A DNA stretch of 64,000 nucleotides, taken from Margaritifera margaritifera. Lineage: Eukaryota; Mollusca; Bivalvia; Unionida; Margaritiferidae. Shown one piece after another: positions 47,661 to 60,200 of this stretch (position 1 is its first letter; the number at the start of each line of letters is the position of its first letter). The stretch lies in the NCBI GenBank assembly GCA_029931535.1, contig JAQPZY010001621.1, positions 4,006,001-4,070,000 on the forward strand. Reading direction: 5' to 3'. Made by a program: the position numbers and the translations under genes. Under the pieces are notes generated by a model that was not told where the DNA came from, ran no database searches, and saw only the letters and a list, made by a program, of their open reading frames with translations.

Positions 47661-48016
47661 TCCAAGAGCATCACCCAGGGGTCTCAGTCTGACATGTACT
47701 GCTATTTGGGTAACTGATCACAATCCAATTTATCAGACATGTAAGACATATAACTCAGGAATTGTTTGAAAGTTATATAAAATCTGTTTTTCCCCACCTC
47801 CCCAACCCCAAGAGGTGTGATTGAAATTCCAAAGTTTTGATACAATCTACATCCCAAAGACTATCATTCACCCAAGTTTCATGTGTCTAGCTTTAACAGT
47901 TTAGGAGATTAAAGACATGTATGTACACATGACTGTATCTAAATACAGAGAGCATATATTTTTCAAAAGCATGAGGATAAAAATCATATCTGAAAACAAC
48001 AATGGTAAATCAATCT
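47661..48016. other. intron, dispersed-repeat tail
   Basis: CCAAGTTTCATGTGTCTAGC, TTTAACAGTTTAGGAGATTA near 47873-47915 resembles the tail of the 19.7-21.4 kb family. No gene. Confidence 0.4.
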
Positions 48017-48235
48017 ACTGTATATACTCGTGTATAAGCCGATACCAACTATAAACTGCATAGACCCAGATCTGCCATCACATAATTCGATGGCAGATCT
48101 GGGTCTATGCAGTTTGTAAGGACTAATCTATAGAACAAACAACACAGACCCTGATCTGTTGGCGCATTATGTGATAGCAGATCAGTGTCTCTGTTGTTTG
48201 CATTTGGACCCAGTTTATACACGAGTATATACGGT
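48017..48235. mobile_element. two-hairpin MITE, copy 4
   Basis: Ends ACTGTATATACTCGTGTATA and TACACGAGTATATACGGT, flanked by TA. Hairpin AACTGCATAGACCCAGATCT/loop CCATCACATAATTCGAT first (nearly perfect 26 bp stem), then AACAACACAGACCCTGATCT/loop TTGGCGCATTATGTGA. Confidence 0.9.
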
Positions 48236-49268
48236 AATTGATAATATTAAGAAGCAGATAGATAATTTATGATTCAAACTGTTTGATGTAGCAAGCTCAT
48301 ATCAGACTACACACACAGCTAGAAAGGAAGCAGTGTGAGACAAAAAATATAGGTGGCGCTATAAGGAATATATACCACATACCTCTGACCTTATCTTCTC
48401 TAACTTAAAACAGGAAGAGACCAAAATTTAAGTGTAAAAGCTTAAAAAACTAAATAAAATATACTGATTAAATAAATTTCTAGTATTCATGAAAAAGGTG
48501 AATATAAGCTCAATAAGGTGATGTTAAACCAAAAGGTCAAACAACTACATTTATAACTGAAATAAAGTTATTCTATGATGTACTGACTGACTATATATAG
48601 TGAGGAAAAACAAAGTCTTGACTATTAATTAATACGATAGTTTCTGTAAGTAATATTAAGCCTCAATATAAAATATGATTCAATTTTTAAGATGTATTAA
48701 ATTTTAAAGTAAATCTGTATAAACACTCAATCAAAGAAGAACAACCATTACAAGAAGTTCTTAAAAACACACCAACCATAATAGTTTTGAAATGAATGTA
48801 AAAGGTTACAACATAATATTGTTGACTTTGCCCCATCTTCTATAATTTTTTACAAAATTATAATCTCCTCTTCTGTTCCTATGGATCAACAACATCCTTG
48901 TGGAATTTATTAAGTATCAGATAATATCTGAGACAGTGTAAAACTGCAAAAATATTAAAAAATACATTAATTTATTATCTTCCCTTCAATGATGGTGGCA
49001 TGGCATTAGTAGCATACTAAAAGACATGACTTTTTGAGTACTAATTGCTAGTTGTGTTTCATCTCCTCCGTTATACTACAAGCTGCAAAATTTATAACAA
49101 ACTGCTCATAGAAACATAAGAAATACCTACTCGATAACATTTTTTTAAAAAGCTACAGAAATCACATTGTGGCATTGACCTTTGACCCTTTGATTCATCA
49201 TCCCTAGGGATGTTCTAGGCACAACGGTGTAAAGTCTGATGCCTATCCATAGACTATACATTTAAAAA
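48236..49268. other. intron, no gene seen
   Basis: A stray GGTGGCGCTATAAGGAAT near 48352 may be one end of a lost GTGGCGCTC-type element. Otherwise A+T-rich without features. Confidence 0.4.
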
Positions 49269-49269
49269 A

Positions 49270-50735
49270 AGAGGCCCAAGATATCACTCACCTTACTTAC
49301 ATAGCTTAACAACTGACCATTTCACTAAACAGGTCTATGTGGTATTGTATCAACACATCTGATGTAAACTAGCTCCCAAATGTTAATTTTACCCACTTCA
49401 CTACATCCTGATAAAAATTCTTTCTTAAGATAAAGGCACAATTAATATGCTGTCTCTTGCTTACAGTCAAAGTCATCCAGATCTTGATGATAATAAACCC
49501 AAAAGATCAAAACCATGGCACCAAGAGTGGTAACAGGGTCAGCCAAATCAGATGCAAGTTCACCTCATTAATACGACTGGATCCGGCTTACTTTTGAAAC
49601 TGCCCAAGATCCTTATTGATATAAGCCCATATTCCAATATTTATCAAAATCGGATCAGAATTATGGCTTCCAGACTAGTAATAAGCTCAGCCAATCACAT
49701 GCAAGATCACCTCATATATATGTATGGCTCTTGTTCATTATTATTAATCCAAGATCTTGATGATATAAGCATTTATTGTAAGTTTGATCAAAATGGCTTC
49801 TAGAGTGGTAACAAGTTCAGCCAATCAGATCCAAGACTCAACTTATTAATATTTGTGCATCTTGCTCATTATCAAAGTTGTACAAGATCTGGATGATATA
49901 AGCATATTTGCCAAGTTTGATCAAAATCAGATCAGAAATATGGCCTCCATAGTGGTAACAAGCTCAGTCAATCACATGCAAGATCACCTCAATAATATGC
50001 ATGGATCTTACATATTACTGAACTCCTTTGAGATCTTGATGATATAAGCATAAATTCCAAGACTGATCAAAATTGGATCAGAAATCTGGACTCCAGAGCG
50101 GTAACAAGATAAGCCAATCAGATGCAAGATCACCTTATTAATATTCGTAGATCTTTCTCATTATCAAATCCATGCATGATCTTAATGATATAAGCCTGTA
50201 TTTCAAGTCTGTTAAAAATCAGATCAGAAGTATGAGTTCCAGATGCATAACAAGCTCAGCAAATCAGATGCAAGATCACCTAATTAGTATGTGTGGATCT
50301 CACTCATTATCAAACTTGTTTGAGATTCTAATGATACAAGCATATATTCCAAGTTTCATAAACTGGATCAGAAATGTGGCCTCCTGAGTGGTAACAGGGA
50401 GCCCCAGCAGCTCAGTTGGTAGAGCATCGGACTCATACTCCATGGGTTAAGGGTTCGATACTCACCCAGGCCAGACTGGGTCAGCAACCTCTGTGTGTCC
50501 TTGGGAAAGGCACTAACTTCCACAGCCTTGGTATGATGTAGCCATTAATATGTTTAAAGTGCTGTTAAAGTCAACAAAAAACACCAGAGTGGTAACAAGC
50601 TCACCAATCAGATGCATGATCACCTCATTAGTATGCATGGAACTCACTCATTATTAAACTTGTTCGAGACCTTAATAATATAAGCATACATTCCAAGTTT
50701 GATCAAAATCAGCATGTTTCACCATCTTTGTTCTT
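49270..50735. mobile_element. dispersed element with ~140 bp array (GAGTGGTAACAAGCTCAGCC family)
   Basis: Opens AGAGGCCCAAGATATCACTC, ACC and continues with about nine units of the family seen at 33351-34765. The SINE at 50397-50586 sits inside it. Confidence 0.75.
50397..50586 (+). mobile_element. tRNA-Met-like SINE with target-site duplication
   Basis: 190 bp, flanked by perfect 11 bp copies of GAGTGGTAACA (50386-50396 and 50587-50597). tRNA head: GCCCCAGCAGCTCAGTTGGT (A box) and GGGTTCGATACTC (B box). The anticodon arm GGACTCATACTCC places CAT as anticodon, suggesting tRNA-Met origin. Body includes TGTGTCCTTGGGAAAGGCAC, tail TCAACAAAAAACACCA. Long duplications and no ORF fit mobilisation by a LINE. 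Confidence 0.88.
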
Positions 50736-51271
50736 GTCTACTCTGGCCTCTGAGTGGGTGTGGGTTCTCAACCTGAGAACAAGGTTCTTGAACAAGCTTC
50801 TTGGCGTTCTGGTGAGAAGAACCACAAGAACATTGTACTAGGGTCATGTACCTTGTTCTCGTGTCTTGCCCAAGGCCCATTCATGCAGTTTTGCCACAGT
50901 TATATTCCAAACCATGATAAGTGAAAAAACTGAAAAAAAACATGCTACACCAGCTCCATATAATTCTGAAGAAGCATTTTGAGTGCAACCTGAACTACAT
51001 GTGAGTGTTAAAATAGTCATTCAGCTTATAACAAAAAATCCAAATAATACCATTGCCAGTTAGTTTGCTCTGAAACAATCACTTGACCCAGTTCTTGATA
51101 CATCAGCCATTAACTAAGAATTTGCTAGACATGCATATTTTTGCTACATGGCTAGGTAATGAAAGTATGATCTACACCTACCTGGCTTAATATAGTAACC
51201 TGGATAGATTTAGACTAGCTAAGTTTAGTATTCTTGTATTTTGTTGCAGACTGGTTATAGAATGTATTTAC
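50736..51271. other. intron next to exon E, no gene
   Basis: A GAGAACAAGGTTCTTGAACA/GAACAAGCTTCTTGGCG cluster at 50770-50850 contains short palindromes; not assigned. Confidence 0.35.
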
Positions 51272-51377
51272 CAGTTCCTGATATTCCTGTTCTCGTACTT
51301 TCCTCTGTCTATCCTGATCTAACCAATTGTCATCTTCCAGGATGCCACGTGCTTGGTCGCTTTGGAAACGACTTTTC
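51272..51377 (-). CDS. cspp1: CSPP1-like exon E
   Basis: A 106 bp exon after a pyrimidine-rich acceptor (CTGGACCCCAG) with donor CTG|GTAAAT. It encodes KSRFQSDQARGILEDDNWLD followed by QDRQRKVREQEYQEL, a charged helix with the K/R-x-x-E-Y-x-x-L pattern that recurs through CSPP1. It ends in phase 0 and joins exon F cleanly across an intron of about 19.7 kb. Its first base finishes a codon whose first two bases are not supplied by exon D, hinting at an undetected exon between 51378 and 53001. Confidence 0.68.
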
Positions 51378-52037
51378 CTGGGGTCCAGAGAAGGAGATTG
51401 TGAAAACAGGCGAATCATGTTACAACAATTTAGGGAAATAAGGGTTTCACATGTCTTGAACTTGGCTGATCATGCATGACTCTTCCATTTTTTGACAGCA
51501 GTTTTACACAAATTTGGAAGCTAGTTTAAAAGGACTAGCTCTATCAAAAGCAGTCATGTTTAAGCTAAGATTTCAAGAGCTGAAATGTCAATTGGAATCA
51601 ATCCAGGTCATTGAAATCAACACCATTAATATGACTGCTAGCATATTTTGAAAAGGTAAAATTAATGTAGCTCAACTCTCAGCAACTATGTCTTCCATTT
51701 GCATGATGAATATTTTTCATGAACTTTGCTGATGATAGGCATATGCCTGAAATCTCGCACAAAATTCATAATTTTATTGCATACAATAAACATAACAGCA
51801 TGATTAGTCAATATTCAAGCCAAGATCATACAAAGCTAAGTGCTTAAAGAAAAGAGAGATACAATATCTTTAAACTACTGGCCAAGCACACATATATGTA
51901 CATGGGCAACACTCAATTAACGAAGAAAAGATATGCATGCTGGAACTGAAAAATCAAGCTCTGCTGTTGGAACCAACAAAGAATGTGCATAAGTTTTAAG
52001 AATAAAATCATAACATGATACTTGAGCCAATATGTAT
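51378..52037. other. intron between exons D and E, possible missed exon
   Basis: The phase mismatch between exons D and E predicts an exon of length 2 modulo 3 here or up to 53001. None could be picked with confidence. Confidence 0.3.
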
Positions 52038-52308
52038 GCTTTGTGGTATGAATGAGGTAACAGGACATCCATCATTTGCAGGTATGGATGGTGTACCTGC
52101 AATCTTAATGCTTTATGTATGAATAATGTAACAGGACCAATGTCTGCTGGTTTGGATGGTGCTTTATGGTATGAATGAGGCAACAGGACATCCATTATCT
52201 GCAGGTGGGGATGGTATACCTGCAATCTTAATGCTTTGTGTATGAATGAGGCAACAGGACATCCAACATCTGCAAGTAGGGATAGTGTACCTGCAATCTT
52301 AGTACTGT
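52038..52308. repeat. ~72 bp tandem repeat
   Basis: Four units of GTATGAATGAGGCAACAGGA, CATCCATTATCTGCAGGT, GGGATGGTGTACCTGCAATC, TTAATGCTTT; the second is shortened. Confidence 0.9.
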
Positions 52309-53001
52309 CATGCCACTGGGACAGGTTCCTAACTTATGGTCTAATACAGAGCTGAAAGACTTGCTCTAACAATGATATCTTTGACTTAAATCTGAGGACA
52401 AAAGCTTTTTTTGCCCTGAATAATATCTAACTAAAAAACAATTAATGTTTCATATGTCAAAAAGCTGGTTTAGGAATATAATACAAAAAGAGTAACTAGC
52501 TTGGATTAATGAATCATAAATATTTTAATGTCAGAAAATAAATGAATCAATTATGCCTGTGTAATTCCTAATGACACAAGTATATAATTTAATACTGCTT
52601 TTAATTGCAGAGATATTGTTAAATTGGTTTTGTGAGGAAAAAAAGAAGACCCTGAATTACAGTTTGGACACTCAATGTCATCAGAGAAGATGGCGTTTTT
52701 TTATTTATTTATGTATGATAAGCTGTGTTGGGATAAATATGCAAAAAAGCAAATCAAACTGAATAACATGATTTCTACCTAAAATGCAACAATAAATAAG
52801 CTCCTTCCACAAAGTAAAAAAAAGTCTGCTTTAGATTAAGAAAAATATACTCAAATGAAAATGAAGACTGACAGATATATGTATAAAATTTATAAATTCA
52901 TGCATATTCTTTGCTGATGCAGAGACAGGGGTAAATAATATAAACTCTGAGAGATAAGAAATAAATGTCTAATATCACTAATGGAAGGTTTCTATCCATA
53001 C
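52309..53001. other. intron, no feature
   Basis: A+T-rich, nothing recognised. Confidence 0.4.
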
Positions 53002-53119
53002 TTTAGCACTCATTGGCCTCTCAACTAGGTCCAGCTCTCGACTTAGTTCCAACAGCCGCCGTCGACGTTCACTGTAATCCGACAAGGGCCGAGATTTCTG
53101 GGCATGTAATTCTGAAATT
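53002..53119 (-). CDS. cspp1: CSPP1-like exon D
   Basis: A 118 bp exon encoding ISELHAQKSRPLSDYSERRR then RLLELSRELDLVERPMSAK, a basic, coiled-coil-prone segment. The donor is AAA|GTATGG. Two acceptors compete: AATGACAG (end 53119), which matches the phase of exon C, and TTTCAG (end 53111), which has the better local sequence but the wrong phase. The first is chosen on phase. The exon ends in phase 0, whereas the next recognised exon needs a two-base carry-over, so the D-to-E junction is unresolved. Higher G+C and CGTCGACGG codons stand out from the flanks. Confidence 0.62.
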
Positions 53120-53789
53120 CTGTCATTAACTTTTTATACAATACTGTATCCATACTGATTTTATATTTATGTTTTGTGTATCTACAACAAATTGTACTGA
53201 AAAAAGTATGTGCTTGGCTCATAAACCTTCATTACTTATTTTACCTGACATTCAAATAAAGTTTTAATGAATGAAGTTTTATCTGGTCATTTTATATTCT
53301 GAATAGACTCATTAGAAATGCCATTATTTGTTGGCCATTGTAGCACATCAAGAATGCAAATCAAGCACCTAGTTTTCAACCAACATCAGAGACAATAAAA
53401 TCGTCTGTACAGACCTACATATGACTACCCTTCTGTTGAGTTTATCTCCAGAACAATTGGAGAAATGATTCAATAGTGTGGCATTCCTGATATATGTCAT
53501 TCTCTGATCTCAAACCAATGAACCAAATACTACATATTTATGAACTATTTACGTAAATAATTCTGAAACAGTAACCATGGTTTCAGCATTAATTTTCAAA
53601 AGCTCTCAATTTAACTATATCATTGAAGCATAATATAAGGCCTTACCCTAGCATTATAAAGACGATCACCATTTAAATTTATATGAGCTAAACAAAGAAC
53701 ATGAAAATTTAAAACAAAGGCAACCAAAAGACCTTCAAATCCAGAAGGCACCTCATCTATTATTATTCTTTGCTTATGGACCATTCAGA
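53120..53789. other. intron between exons C and D, unique part
   Basis: Nothing recognised before the minisatellite. Confidence 0.4.
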
Positions 53790-54328
53790 TAACCTCACAT
53801 ATAACATGGTCCCTATTATTATGTGGGTATGGTCATGAATCCAGTTACACCATGTAACAGTAATATTATGAATAATATGCCACAGTATAAGATGACATCA
53901 CATATAACATGGTCCCTATTATTATGTGGGTATGGTCATGAATCCAATTACACCATGTAACAGTAATACTATGAATAATATACCACAGAATAAGATGACC
54001 TCACATATAACATGGTCCCTATTATTATGTGGGTATGGTCATGAATCCAGTTACACCATGTAACAGTAATACTATGAATAATATACCACAGTATAAGATG
54101 ACCTCACATATAACATGGTCCCTATTATTATGTGGGTATGGTCATGAATCCAGCTACACCATGTAACAGTAATACTATGTATAATATACCATAGTATAAG
54201 ATGACCTCACAAATAACATGGTCCCTATTATTATGTGGGTATGGTCATGAATCCAATTACACCATGTAACAGTCATACTATGTATAATATACCACAGTAT
54301 AAGATGACCTCACATATAACATGGTCCA
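53790..54328. repeat. ~104 bp tandem repeat, five copies
   Basis: Unit: CTCACATATAACATGGTCCC, TATTATTATGTGGGTATGGT, CATGAATCCAGTTACACCAT, GTAACAGTAATACTATGAAT, AATATACCACAGTATAAGAT. High identity between copies. It ends 90 bp from micro-exon C. Confidence 0.95.
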
Positions 54329-54418
54329 CTTTTATGGCTCCCTTAAAGAGTGAAAGTGATGGATTACTGTATTAACCCCTTAATTGTATGGAAATGTTAA
54401 AATTAAATGATACCTTAC

Positions 54419-54450
54419 CTTGGTTCAAGTTCTTGCTCACGATAGTCATC
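54419..54450 (-). CDS. cspp1: CSPP1-like micro-exon C
   Basis: A 32 bp exon between a strong acceptor (ATTGTTACAG) and a strong donor (CAAG|GTAAGG). In phase 0, as required by exon B, it reads DDYREQELEP plus two bases of Arg, completed by exon D. Another frame (MTIVSKNLNQ) is open but does not fit exon B. The Tyr-Arg-Glu composition is typical of CSPP1 coiled-coil segments. The intron to exon B is about 8.4 kb and filled with repeats. Confidence 0.6.
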
Positions 54451-54484
54451 CTGTAACAATTAAGAGCAAAAAGATAGATTGCCA

Positions 54485-54690
54485 TGGAAACTGAACTTAC
54501 CATGAACACTTATATATAACACATGCTCAACTGCAAAGAGCAAACACTGAGATCATCATTTCATAATGCACAAGTGAATCAGGGTCTATCCTGTTTGTTC
54601 TACAAATAATTTTAAGTAGTCCCTGATCTGCAGCACATAATGAAATGGAAGATTAACAGAATCCTTTATATGCATCAGACTGTAGATAGA
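54485..54690. mobile_element. two-hairpin MITE, decayed copy
   Basis: TCATAATGCACAAGTGAATC, AGGGTCTATCCTGTTTGTTC, AGTCCCTGATCTGCAGCACA, TAATG are recognisable parts of the family, but the termini and stem pairing are largely lost. Confidence 0.6.
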
Positions 54691-54744
54691 AATATTGCAT
54701 CCAGTGGTCTGAATTTTGTGCCAGACACAAGGCTTTTCTGAATG

Positions 54745-54990
54745 TTTAATACAAAATTCTGATTCCACCCTAAGCCAAGTGTCTAACACAAAATTCTGAT
54801 TCCACCCTAAGCTAAGTGTCTAACACAAAATTCTGATTCCACCCTAAGCCAAGTGTCTAACACAAAATTCTGATTCCACCCTAAGCCAAGTGTCTAACAC
54901 AAAATTCTGATTTCACCCTAAGCCAAGTGTCTAACACAAAATTCTGATTCCACCCTAAGCCAAGTGTCTAATGCAAAATTCTGACCTCAA
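54745..54990. repeat. 37 bp minisatellite, six copies
   Basis: ACACAAAATTCTGATTCCAC, CCTAAGCCAAGTGTCTA, nearly identical copies. Confidence 0.95.
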
Positions 54991-55598
54991 AGGTGGAATT
55001 TTCCTATCAAACACTAATTCATAATGAAGTATTATTTTTCTCACATTCATGAAATAAAAATAAGGGTTGTAGCCAAACTAGCATATTGTGAATACCGAAG
55101 CAACCTTAAAACATCAAAGCACTGAAATGTCCTCACCTCAAGATTGAGCATTGAAAACTTCAGTGTAAACTTGAATGATGTTAAAACATATATCAGTATT
55201 AAAAGAACAGTGATTAAGACCATCAAAATAATTGCCAATATGCAGCATTAGAATTGAGTACTGAATGCCCATTTGATACAAATGTGAACAGGTAAAATAA
55301 ACAGTCCAATATTATGACAAAGATTAAACAAGACTAAAAAATAATGATATAGTCCTCCATACAAATCCAATCTAGAATCAATTTTCCTTTCATAAATAAT
55401 AAGAAAGACAATCTTATAAAAAGTAACAATTACAACAACAGCTTTTTTTTCACTACAGAATCTGTACTTGTAGCTAGGTTATTCAGTACAAAATGTACTG
55501 TATGCAGGACACTAACCGCTGCACATTCCAGGATGTAAATGCATTGCAATTAATGCTTCTCTTAATTATTATTATAATTATCGTGAAATAATGCTCAA
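54991..55598. other. intron, no gene seen
   Basis: A+T-rich without recognisable feature. Confidence 0.4.
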
Positions 55599-55961
55599 GT
55601 GATGAGTCTTTGCCAGTTTGTGTGCACTATTATTGCAACAGAACATCATGTGATGAAAGACAGCTATGACATCATAAAAGTTAGAGATATTCCCCGTCTT
55701 TGTTCTACACGGGAAAACACGATTATACAGATGGAGGAATGTGAGAATAATAGAATCCTTGCATTGGTGTGGGATTGGAAAATTACACCCCCATTGGGCG
55801 TAACAATTAAGAGCAATTTTGTGTCAGACATGAAGCTTGCTGACTGTGGAAAAGTGGTTTCCATACTGCACTTTTTCCAAGGGACAAGCAGAGATTCAAT
55901 AAAAAAAAATTCTCATCCTGCAGAGCATGAATCATATATCTTTCACAAAACAAGGCCGTAG
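55599..55961 (+). other. 120-codon open frame of unknown nature
   Basis: One of the longer ORFs in the window and slightly richer in G+C (MMSLCQFVCTIIATEHHVMK start). No domain recognised; no flanking splice sites of quality. TATTCCCCGTCTTTGTTCTA, CACGGGAAAACACGATTATA look like a dispersed bivalve repeat, so chance openness within a repeat is the likeliest explanation. Confidence 0.2.
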
Positions 55962-57065
55962 AGGCCTGAGATTGGTCACTTGACTGACATCTGCCAAATC
56001 TGCCAAATATAAGAGTATTTGGCCAAGAATTCTGGGTCAGTAGGATGCTTTCTATACAAATTTCTTCCAATATTGTTGATTGCATATGTTATGAAAAACA
56101 TTTATTTCAAGCTTTCTCTAGTTTTTTTATCTTCATGGTACATCAACATCATATGTCCAATACCGAAAGAATTTGCCAGAACAATGTGTGTCAAACTTGG
56201 TCAAATTCTGTTCAGTGTTTGTTTTAAAATGAAGTTATGTAAATACTTGTCTATATTTAATAACAGCAGTCACATTTGATGGCGGAAAAGCATCCTTTGT
56301 ATCTGAAATATGTTCAAGCTAGGATACTTTCCGTCAAATTTGATCAAAGTCCATTAAGCAGTTTTCCAGAAAAGTTGCTTAAAGGTTTTTCTATTTTTAG
56401 TAACACCAGACATGTCTGATGACAGATTGAGATACTTTTTATAAATTGAAAAGCCCTTTATGCCAGACTGCTTTTTGTAAAATTTGGTTACAATCTGCTG
56501 AGTAGGTTTTGAGAAGAAGTCATTTAAAGGATTTTCCATTTTTAATAACAACTATATTTAGTAGCAAATCAACACCATTTGTATAAATTTGAAAGTCCTC
56601 AATACCAGAATGTTTTCTGTCAAATTTGGTCAATTTCTGTTCAGCAGGTTCTGAGAAGTCATTTAAAGTTTTTTTGTTTTTAGTAAAGGAGGCTATATCT
56701 GATGGTGGATTGGCATCACTGTACAAATTTGAAAGTCCTATATGCCCACATGCTTTCTATAAAGTTAAGTCAAGTTTTGTCTATCAGTTGTTTAGAAGCT
56801 TTCTAATGTTTTTCTATTTTAACAGTGAAGACTTCTGATTGGCATCATTTGTATAAAATTTGAAGTCCTCTATGCCAGGATGCTTTCAGTCAAATTTGGT
56901 CAAATTCTGTTCAGCAGTTTTTGAGAAGATGTTTTGAAAGGTTTTTTTATTTTTAATAACAGTGGCTATATCTGATAGCGGATCGCCATTGTATGTAGAA
57001 AAATTGAAGGATTTCATACCTGTATGCTTTTTGTTAAATTTGGTCATATTTTATTCAGCCATTTG
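55950..57065. mobile_element. GGCCCAAG-type element with ~155 bp array
   Basis: Opens ACAAGGCCGTAGAGGCCTGA, GATTGGTCACTTGACTGACA, then five or six array units to about 57065. The closing end is not seen. Confidence 0.72.
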
Positions 57066-57299
57066 GAGAAAAAGTTATTTGATACACAACATAAACCAGA
57101 TCCAGTTAACTTTTTATTTATAAACATGTATTTTTGCCTAGAGGGACAGTCTGCTGGTCCTGATAAATTTTTGTTCATTCTGTCAGTGAGTGATTCTGCC
57201 ATAACTGAAAGGGCACAACTGGGTTGTACAAAAGGTCACAGCTGGGCTATGAAACTCCTTGACAAAATGTTATGGATAACCCTTGAGTAAAGTTCCTTC

Positions 57300-60200
57300 A
57301 GCAGAAAATGAAGGGGCCCAGTGAAGACTGGGCTGTCCAACATAAGTTGGGGATGCCAGGGACAACCGTGTGGACTTCACTCAATGGTTTAAATTTGAAG
57401 ATGCAATATAGCATTGGCATTGGATTCTTCAGTGAATAAAATGGAATGGAATGAAGTGAATGCCCAAAGAGAACAGATGCATAGCAGCTGCTGTCCCCAC
57501 GAAGAGAATAAACTGGGGAAGCCTATAGTGTTCAATGACATAATTAACAGCAGACATATTAACAATACTGAAATAAGAAAGGTACATGTACAAGTATAGA
57601 TATATTAACAATGACAAGAAACAGCATGCAAATATTGCACAGATGAATTCACAGCACTAGTTTAAAGCTGAAATGAACACAGTACATGGCAAATCTCTTC
57701 ACAGCAAACTACACCAGCCAAGCTTTGTCTACACAAAATACCTCAGAAGAGACTTGTGGAGATAGTACGGTTGTGCAGAGTATCTAATACCTGTATATGG
57801 AGCCATAAGGGTCTGATACAAGGCATATAGGGACACTGATAACCATAGCTTGAGAAGTCTGATTCTGAGGATTGCTATGATGAAAACAGCAGCTGATACA
57901 CCATACATGTGCTGAAGGAAGCTGGTATGAAGTATGTGGGCATACTAGTTTGAAACATTAAAGTACCACAAGAGAAAAAAAAATGGAGGATGGAAAGGCA
58001 AAGTTGTCAATGCATGAAACTGGTAATGGGACAGAACTGAGCTGAAACAGCACATACCACAAGACATGTCCAAAATACGACATGGTAAAAGGTAGGGAGG
58101 TAGGTGGTATTTTCATTTTCAGAATAGTGTAAAGTTAAACACAGCATCTGCAATGGAAAACACTTCCCTACCAAGTTTGTGGTATAAATGTGAACAATAC
58201 AAATACAGTGCTTGAATCACGTGCCTCTACCCGATCATCAGATTGGCTCCACAGGACAACATCTCTAAATTAGTTATTACATTTACTGGCTGGAAATGAC
58301 ATGATGTCTGGGGAGAGACCTACAGAGGGATCTGTCAAGGGGACAGAGAAGGATGCACTGTGTACGGGTCAAACTACATTAAGAAATAAAGTTAAAACTT
58401 AAACTGTACACAAGATATAGGTTCAATTAAAAGTTAATTGTACATATAAAATCTGGCAAAATGGGCAAATCTCATCCTGGCACTCTGCACCCGACAAGCA
58501 CTGATTCTGCCTATACGAATAGCTCAGAAAGAGAGATTTGGGAGTTTGCAGGGTCGTGAAGAGTGTCTGATACCTGTATGTTGAGCCGGAAGTGGCAGAG
58601 ATAAGGTATATAGTGATACTGACAACTGAAACTCAAGAAGTCTGATCCTGAGGATTGCTATGATAAAACCAGCTGATACTCCAAAAATGTGCCATAGGAA
58701 GCAGGTATAATGCATATGAGCATAATAGTTGAATACTTTTAAGAAGAGACAACATCTGGGGCCAAAGCGAAATTGTGAATGTATAAATCTGGCAAAGGCC
58801 TAGAGGAAGTGAAGGGAGCACTAAGACTATAGAATGGGACAACAGTAATGAAGGCTACTAATTTTAATAAAAGGGCATATAATGATAATAATAACTGAGA
58901 TGCAAATGATATTGATAAAATGGCAACAAGTCTGTTGATTGGATTAGATAGGTCATCTAATACAGCTGCATGGTCATATCATAGATCCCATTCTGAATAA
59001 AGCAACTAATGTTCAGCATAGTGCTCTCATAGCAGCAAAGGTACTCTTATCAAATGAAGGTGGATGGTCATATAAGTTGACCCAATCTTTGAGTACAGTG
59101 ATTATTACTCACAACAGTGCCGTCCTAGCAGGAAAGGTAACTATTACCTTTAAATGTTACCAGTGACATTTACCTACATTTATCTACAACATGTATTTAA
59201 AATAAACAATTTTGTTTTAAACGGGTCAAGTTACACTGAACTATGCTATGCAATTTAATTAAAAATATGACAAATGAGACAAGACTATGTGGCTATAAAG
59301 CAAAGTGCACCAGGACGTGATGCCGTCAGAATACACCTATCTAAGTATACCATTGCAATTACAAGGAATGAATAAAACATTAAGTATAATGTGAGCAGAA
59401 AGTAGGAAGAGTATGAACTTGCTGGACAGTATAATATATATACGGTATTTTAAGCGAGATATACAGCCAAGGGCATAGAAAGCCCATGATATCTGCAGCA
59501 TATCTGAATGATAGATAGAAGGGTGAGTTGAGAAACTCCCTGTAGAATTAAGTTTTGTACAGCACAATATACTGTTATGCATAAATATAAGATATATGTA
59601 ATGTGTAAACAGTATGAATTCATATGGCCTCTAACAGATGATACAGATGAAAATGATAATCTAGCATAGGGTGTGAGAAATGAAATGTTAAGTATGTACA
59701 TACATACATGTTAAGTCTGAAATATTCAAATGATATAATGGTATCACAAATGTTCAATGATGTTACAAAATCAAGTACTTATGTCATCAAATGCAACTGT
59801 ATGGCCATAAACAAAGATGACTGAATGAAACATACAGTTCAGATATGCAAGAAGAGATCCTATGGTGCACAGAGCAAGAAGATTGATTGACCATACACGA
59901 GTTTGATAGGAGTAATGATTAACAAAATTTACATAAAACATGATGTGAAACACAGGGTACACACACCACTGGTGCATAAAACACGGTAGAATGTAAAGGA
60001 ATCTGATTATCAATGCTGCATAGGAAGAACTCTACAATGTCCCAAGAAGACTTAGCACAATGGAGAATGGTATACATCCTCCAAACAAAACACCTTCTTA
60101 GAATTAATCTGAATGCTCACATCCGACAGTAATGCACAGACTATACACTGACACAAGCCAAATGATCACATCCGTGAGGAAAGCACTGACACACACTATA

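Noticed and set aside
50405..50475. Functional tRNA gene
   Set aside because: The tRNA-like head does not close a good acceptor stem, is followed by a SINE body and is flanked by target-site duplications.
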